DNA from: Candidatus Tariuqbacter arcticus
Lineage (GTDB): Bacteria; Electryoneota; Tariuqbacteria; Tariuqbacterales; Tariuqbacteraceae
Assembly: GCA_013202315.1 (NCBI GenBank)
Contig: JABMRZ010000231.1
Coordinates: 1-6,901 of the forward strand
Length of the DNA: 6,901 nucleotides
Reading direction: 5' to 3'
The notes under the pieces are model-generated. The model was given only the letters and a program-made list of their open reading frames with translations, did not search any database and was not told where the DNA came from. Both the position numbers and the translations under genes were made by a program. Shown one piece after another: positions 5,008-6,901 of this stretch; the first letter of the stretch is position 1; every line of letters begins with the position of its first letter.

Positions 5008-5973
5008 ATGTCATATAACTCTAAAAAACACGCTCTTGCGATTTCGATAATAGGCGTCATCTTCATATGTAATTCAACATTCGCCGAAACTAACGGCGGC
5101 TACGCCGGAGCCTTCCTGCGGATGGGTTTGGGTGCGGAAGCGATAGCTCAAGGAGACGCTTTCACCGCCCGGGCTTCGAACGGTTTCGCCGCCTACTACA
5201 ATCCGGCGGGGATTGCTTTCCTTGAAGACCGCACTTTAGCCACTTCGTATTCATACATGGCTCTGGATCGGTCGCTTAATTTCGTCGGCTTGAGTTTCCC
5301 GCTAAAGCCCACAGCCGGGGTGTCGATAGGATGGATAAACGCCGGAGTGTCGGAAATAGACGGACGCGATTTCAACGGCAACCATTACGGCACATTGAGC
5401 TTCCATCAGAACGCCTTCACTTTCGCTTTCGCCAATAGGTTTTCACAATATGTGGCGGCGGGGATAGGGGTGAAAATCCTCTATGACCTGTTCCCCAATA
5501 TGCTGGAAGATGACAAGGCTTTGAAAGCGAACGGGGTCGGCTTCGACTTCGGGCTGTTGGTCAAACCGGTTCCGGGAATTCAGTTCGGCGTCCAAGTCCG
5601 CGATATCAACGCCAAATCCGGATGGGACACTTCCGAATATTGGAGCGAAGGGCTGAGCAAGAACGATGAATTCCCCACCATCTTCAAAGCGGGGGTCGCT
5701 TTATTAGCGCTGGAAGATATCTCGGCGGAATACGACTTGGAAATTAGTTCCAAAGACGCGGTCGAACACCATTTCGGATTGGAATATGCGATTATATTCA
5801 AGCCTGAGCGGAGCTTCGCGCTTAGGACGGGGTATGATCACGACACACCGACATTCGGCTTCGGGTATTCTTTTGCGATGGGGAAGTTTATTTCCCGGTT
5901 GAATGCGGCATACATTCTGGAAAACATCGCTCCCGATGATACGATGATATTCTCTTGGAGTCTGTTGTTTTAA
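5008..5973 (+). CDS. PorV/PorQ-family (UPF0164-like) outer-membrane beta-barrel protein
   Basis: This 321-aa protein has a signal peptide (KK n-region, hydrophobic ALAISIIGVIFI, likely cleavage after TFA at 26). The mature N-terminus carries the family signature: GAFLRMGLGAEAIAQGDAFTA (34-54, read as a conserved block) followed by YYNPAGIAFL (63-72). Alternating hydrophobic strands continue to a C-terminal aromatic end (SWSLLF), typical of barrels inserted by BAM. The length is usual for the family. PorV is an outer-membrane component of T9SS that shuttles cargo to the attachment complex; related paralogs occur widely in FCB bacteria and are not all secretion factors. Its position just after a gene whose product has a T9SS-like tail supports a secretion or surface role. 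The ATG at 5008 has no good SD (CCGGTTCACCAA precedes it) but gives the correct signal peptide. It likely shares a transcript with the next gene, 38 bp downstream. Confidence 0.85.
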   Translation: MSYNSKKHALAISIIGVIFICNSTFAETNGGYAGAFLRMGLGAEAIAQGDAFTARASNGFAAYYNPAGIAFLEDRTLATSYSYMALDRSLNFVGLSFPLKPTAGVSIGWINAGVSEIDGRDFNGNHYGTLSFHQNAFTFAFANRFSQYVAAGIGVKILYDLFPNMLEDDKALKANGVGFDFGLLVKPVPGIQFGVQVRDINAKSGWDTSEYWSEGLSKNDEFPTIFKAGVALLALEDISAEYDLEISSKDAVEHHFGLEYAIIFKPERSFALRTGYDHDTPTFGFGYSFAMGKFISRLNAAYILENIAPDDTMIFSWSLLF

Positions 5974-6011
5974 TTAATCGATCGCCGGTTGAATCTTGGA
6001 TAGAGTCGCTG

Positions 6012-6845
6012 ATGAATTTAAGCAGGATTTGCAGAATATGGATGTCGATTGCCCCGCTTGTCGTTTTTTCTGTGGTTCAAGCCGCTGATAGTCAATGGAT
6101 TAAGGCGGCAGAAGGGTTGGAAGTGGGGCGGTTCAAAGTGGAGGCGGCTTCAAATGCCGGAGATTCCACCATCGTGGTGATTCGCATCGACCCGGAATAT
6201 TGGGAATTGATTCTGCTTTCGGCCTCGGAGACCGATGATAAGCGCAATCACACCGCCAAAGACTGGTGCGCGAAATACGGTTTAACCGCCGCCTTTAACG
6301 CGGGGATGTACGCCGCGGATCATACCACTCATATCGGCTATATGCGGAATTACGAGCATCTGGACAACCCGCACAAGAATTCCACCTATCTATCGGCGGC
6401 CGCTTTCAATCCAAAGAAGTCCGCTTCGCCGGCTTTCAGGATTTTCGACCTGGATGAAGCGAATTTCAATTCTATTGTGGGTGATTATAACACGGTAATC
6501 CAGAACCTCCGCCTGATAAAGCGCCCTGGCAATAACCGCTGGGAACAGCAGTCTAAAAAATGGAGCGAAGCCGCTCTCGGCGAAGATAAACATGGAAATA
6601 TCCTCTTTATCTTCTGCCGTTCGCCCTATTCGATGCACGATTTTAATCGTCTGCTTCTGGATCTGCCCATCGATATCGTCTGCGCTCAGCATTTGGAAGG
6701 GGGTCCCGAAGCGCAGCTCTATTTCAATTATGGTGAAATGGAGATTAGTCTGTGCGGCAGTTATGAGACGGGATTCTTTGAAAGCGATTTGAATTTCTTC
6801 CTCTTCGCGGTGCCTAATATTATTGGAGTTAAGGAAAGACGATAA
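6012..6845 (+). CDS. Exported phosphodiester glycosidase family (NAGPA/DUF2233-like) protein
   Basis: This 277-aa protein starts at ATG 6012. A TTG at 5955 in the same frame would overlap the PorV-like gene and add 19 residues without purpose, whereas ATG 6012 gives a signal peptide: MNLSRICRIW, hydrophobic MSIAPLVVFSVV, cleavage likely after VQA at 24. A purine stretch (AGAG, 6002-6005) lies 6 nt upstream. Family landmarks are FNAGMY (95-100, equivalent to INGGFF in relatives), the strand block SEAALGEDKHGNILFIF (185-201) and HLEGGPEAQL (227-236, equivalent to NLDGG). The human member (uncovering enzyme) removes GlcNAc from phosphodiester-linked sugars; bacterial members are exported and presumed to act on phosphodiester-linked glycans, but no substrate can be assigned here. 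Export with a PorV-like neighbour suggests an envelope or glycan role. An AGTGTGAA array begins 1 nt after its TAA. Confidence 0.85.
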   Translation: MNLSRICRIWMSIAPLVVFSVVQAADSQWIKAAEGLEVGRFKVEAASNAGDSTIVVIRIDPEYWELILLSASETDDKRNHTAKDWCAKYGLTAAFNAGMYAADHTTHIGYMRNYEHLDNPHKNSTYLSAAAFNPKKSASPAFRIFDLDEANFNSIVGDYNTVIQNLRLIKRPGNNRWEQQSKKWSEAALGEDKHGNILFIFCRSPYSMHDFNRLLLDLPIDIVCAQHLEGGPEAQLYFNYGEMEISLCGSYETGFFESDLNFFLFAVPNIIGVKERR

Positions 6846-6846
6846 G

Positions 6847-6886
6847 AGTGTGAAAGTGTGAAAGTATTAAAGTGTGAAAGTGAAAC
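6847..6886 (+). repeat. Octamer array (AGTGTGAA) after the glycosidase stop codon
   Basis: AGTGTGAA, AGTGTGAA, AGTATTAA, AGTGTGAA and a partial AGTGAAAC run in 8-bp register, starting 1 nt after the TAA at 6843-6845. It contains several TGA and TAA triplets. It differs from the other arrays in having an 8-bp, not a 7-bp, period. The window ends 15 nt later, so what follows is unknown. Confidence 0.85.
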
Positions 6887-6901
6887 GGGCAATCATATAA
6901 T

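Noticed and set aside
5955..6011. Upstream TTG start for the phosphodiester glycosidase gene
   Set aside because: It overlaps the PorV-like coding region and puts 19 polar residues before a good signal peptide; ATG 6012 is better.

Overview
The window looks like a chromosomal fragment from an uncultured Gram-negative bacterium, most likely of the FCB group (Fibrobacteres-Chlorobi-Bacteroidetes and allied candidate phyla). The basis is a lipoprotein with a Cys lipobox, a PorV/PorQ-type outer-membrane barrel, and an exported Asp-box propeller protein ending in a 'YPNPY...GVYFYRL' FlgD-like / type IX secretion (T9SS) tail. Phylum placement is inference; there is no rRNA or tRNA here. Genes have moderate GC, while spacers are AT-rich and crowded with repeats.

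Layout. A minus-strand metallo-beta-lactamase-fold hydrolase (112-1116) diverges, across a 426-bp spacer, from a plus-strand series. The series is: a surface lipoprotein with three 'GDGIYT' Ig-like modules (1543-2763); a secreted Asp-box propeller with a C-terminal sorting-type domain (start corrected to TTG 3200, end 4690); a possible 42-aa single-span membrane peptide (4764-4892); a PorV-family barrel (5008-5973); and, 38 bp further on, an exported phosphodiester-glycosidase-family protein (start corrected to ATG 6012, end 6845). The four larger plus-strand products all carry export signals, so this is an envelope/secretion neighbourhood. The lipoprotein, the tailed propeller and the PorV-like barrel plausibly belong to one T9SS-like surface-display context, but no direct evidence here shows that they interact.

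The most unusual feature is in the spacers. Four plus-strand ORFs (three solid genes and the small peptide) are followed, within 0-3 nt of the stop codon, by a short tandem array with a 7-bp or 8-bp unit. Each array has a different unit: GC[T/G][A/G]T[A/G]G, ATTGGGC, AGATATT and AGTGTGAA. In the first, the stop codon itself lies in the first repeat unit. A fifth, smaller heptamer array (ACTTTTA) sits in the leader of the propeller gene. The propeller gene also has four poly-G tracts of 6-9 G in its coding sequence, which are candidate slippage sites. A perfect 28-bp palindrome, an imperfect GC-rich hairpin and a 'TTCACTTCGTTCAGAATGAC' element look like dispersed intergenic repeats.
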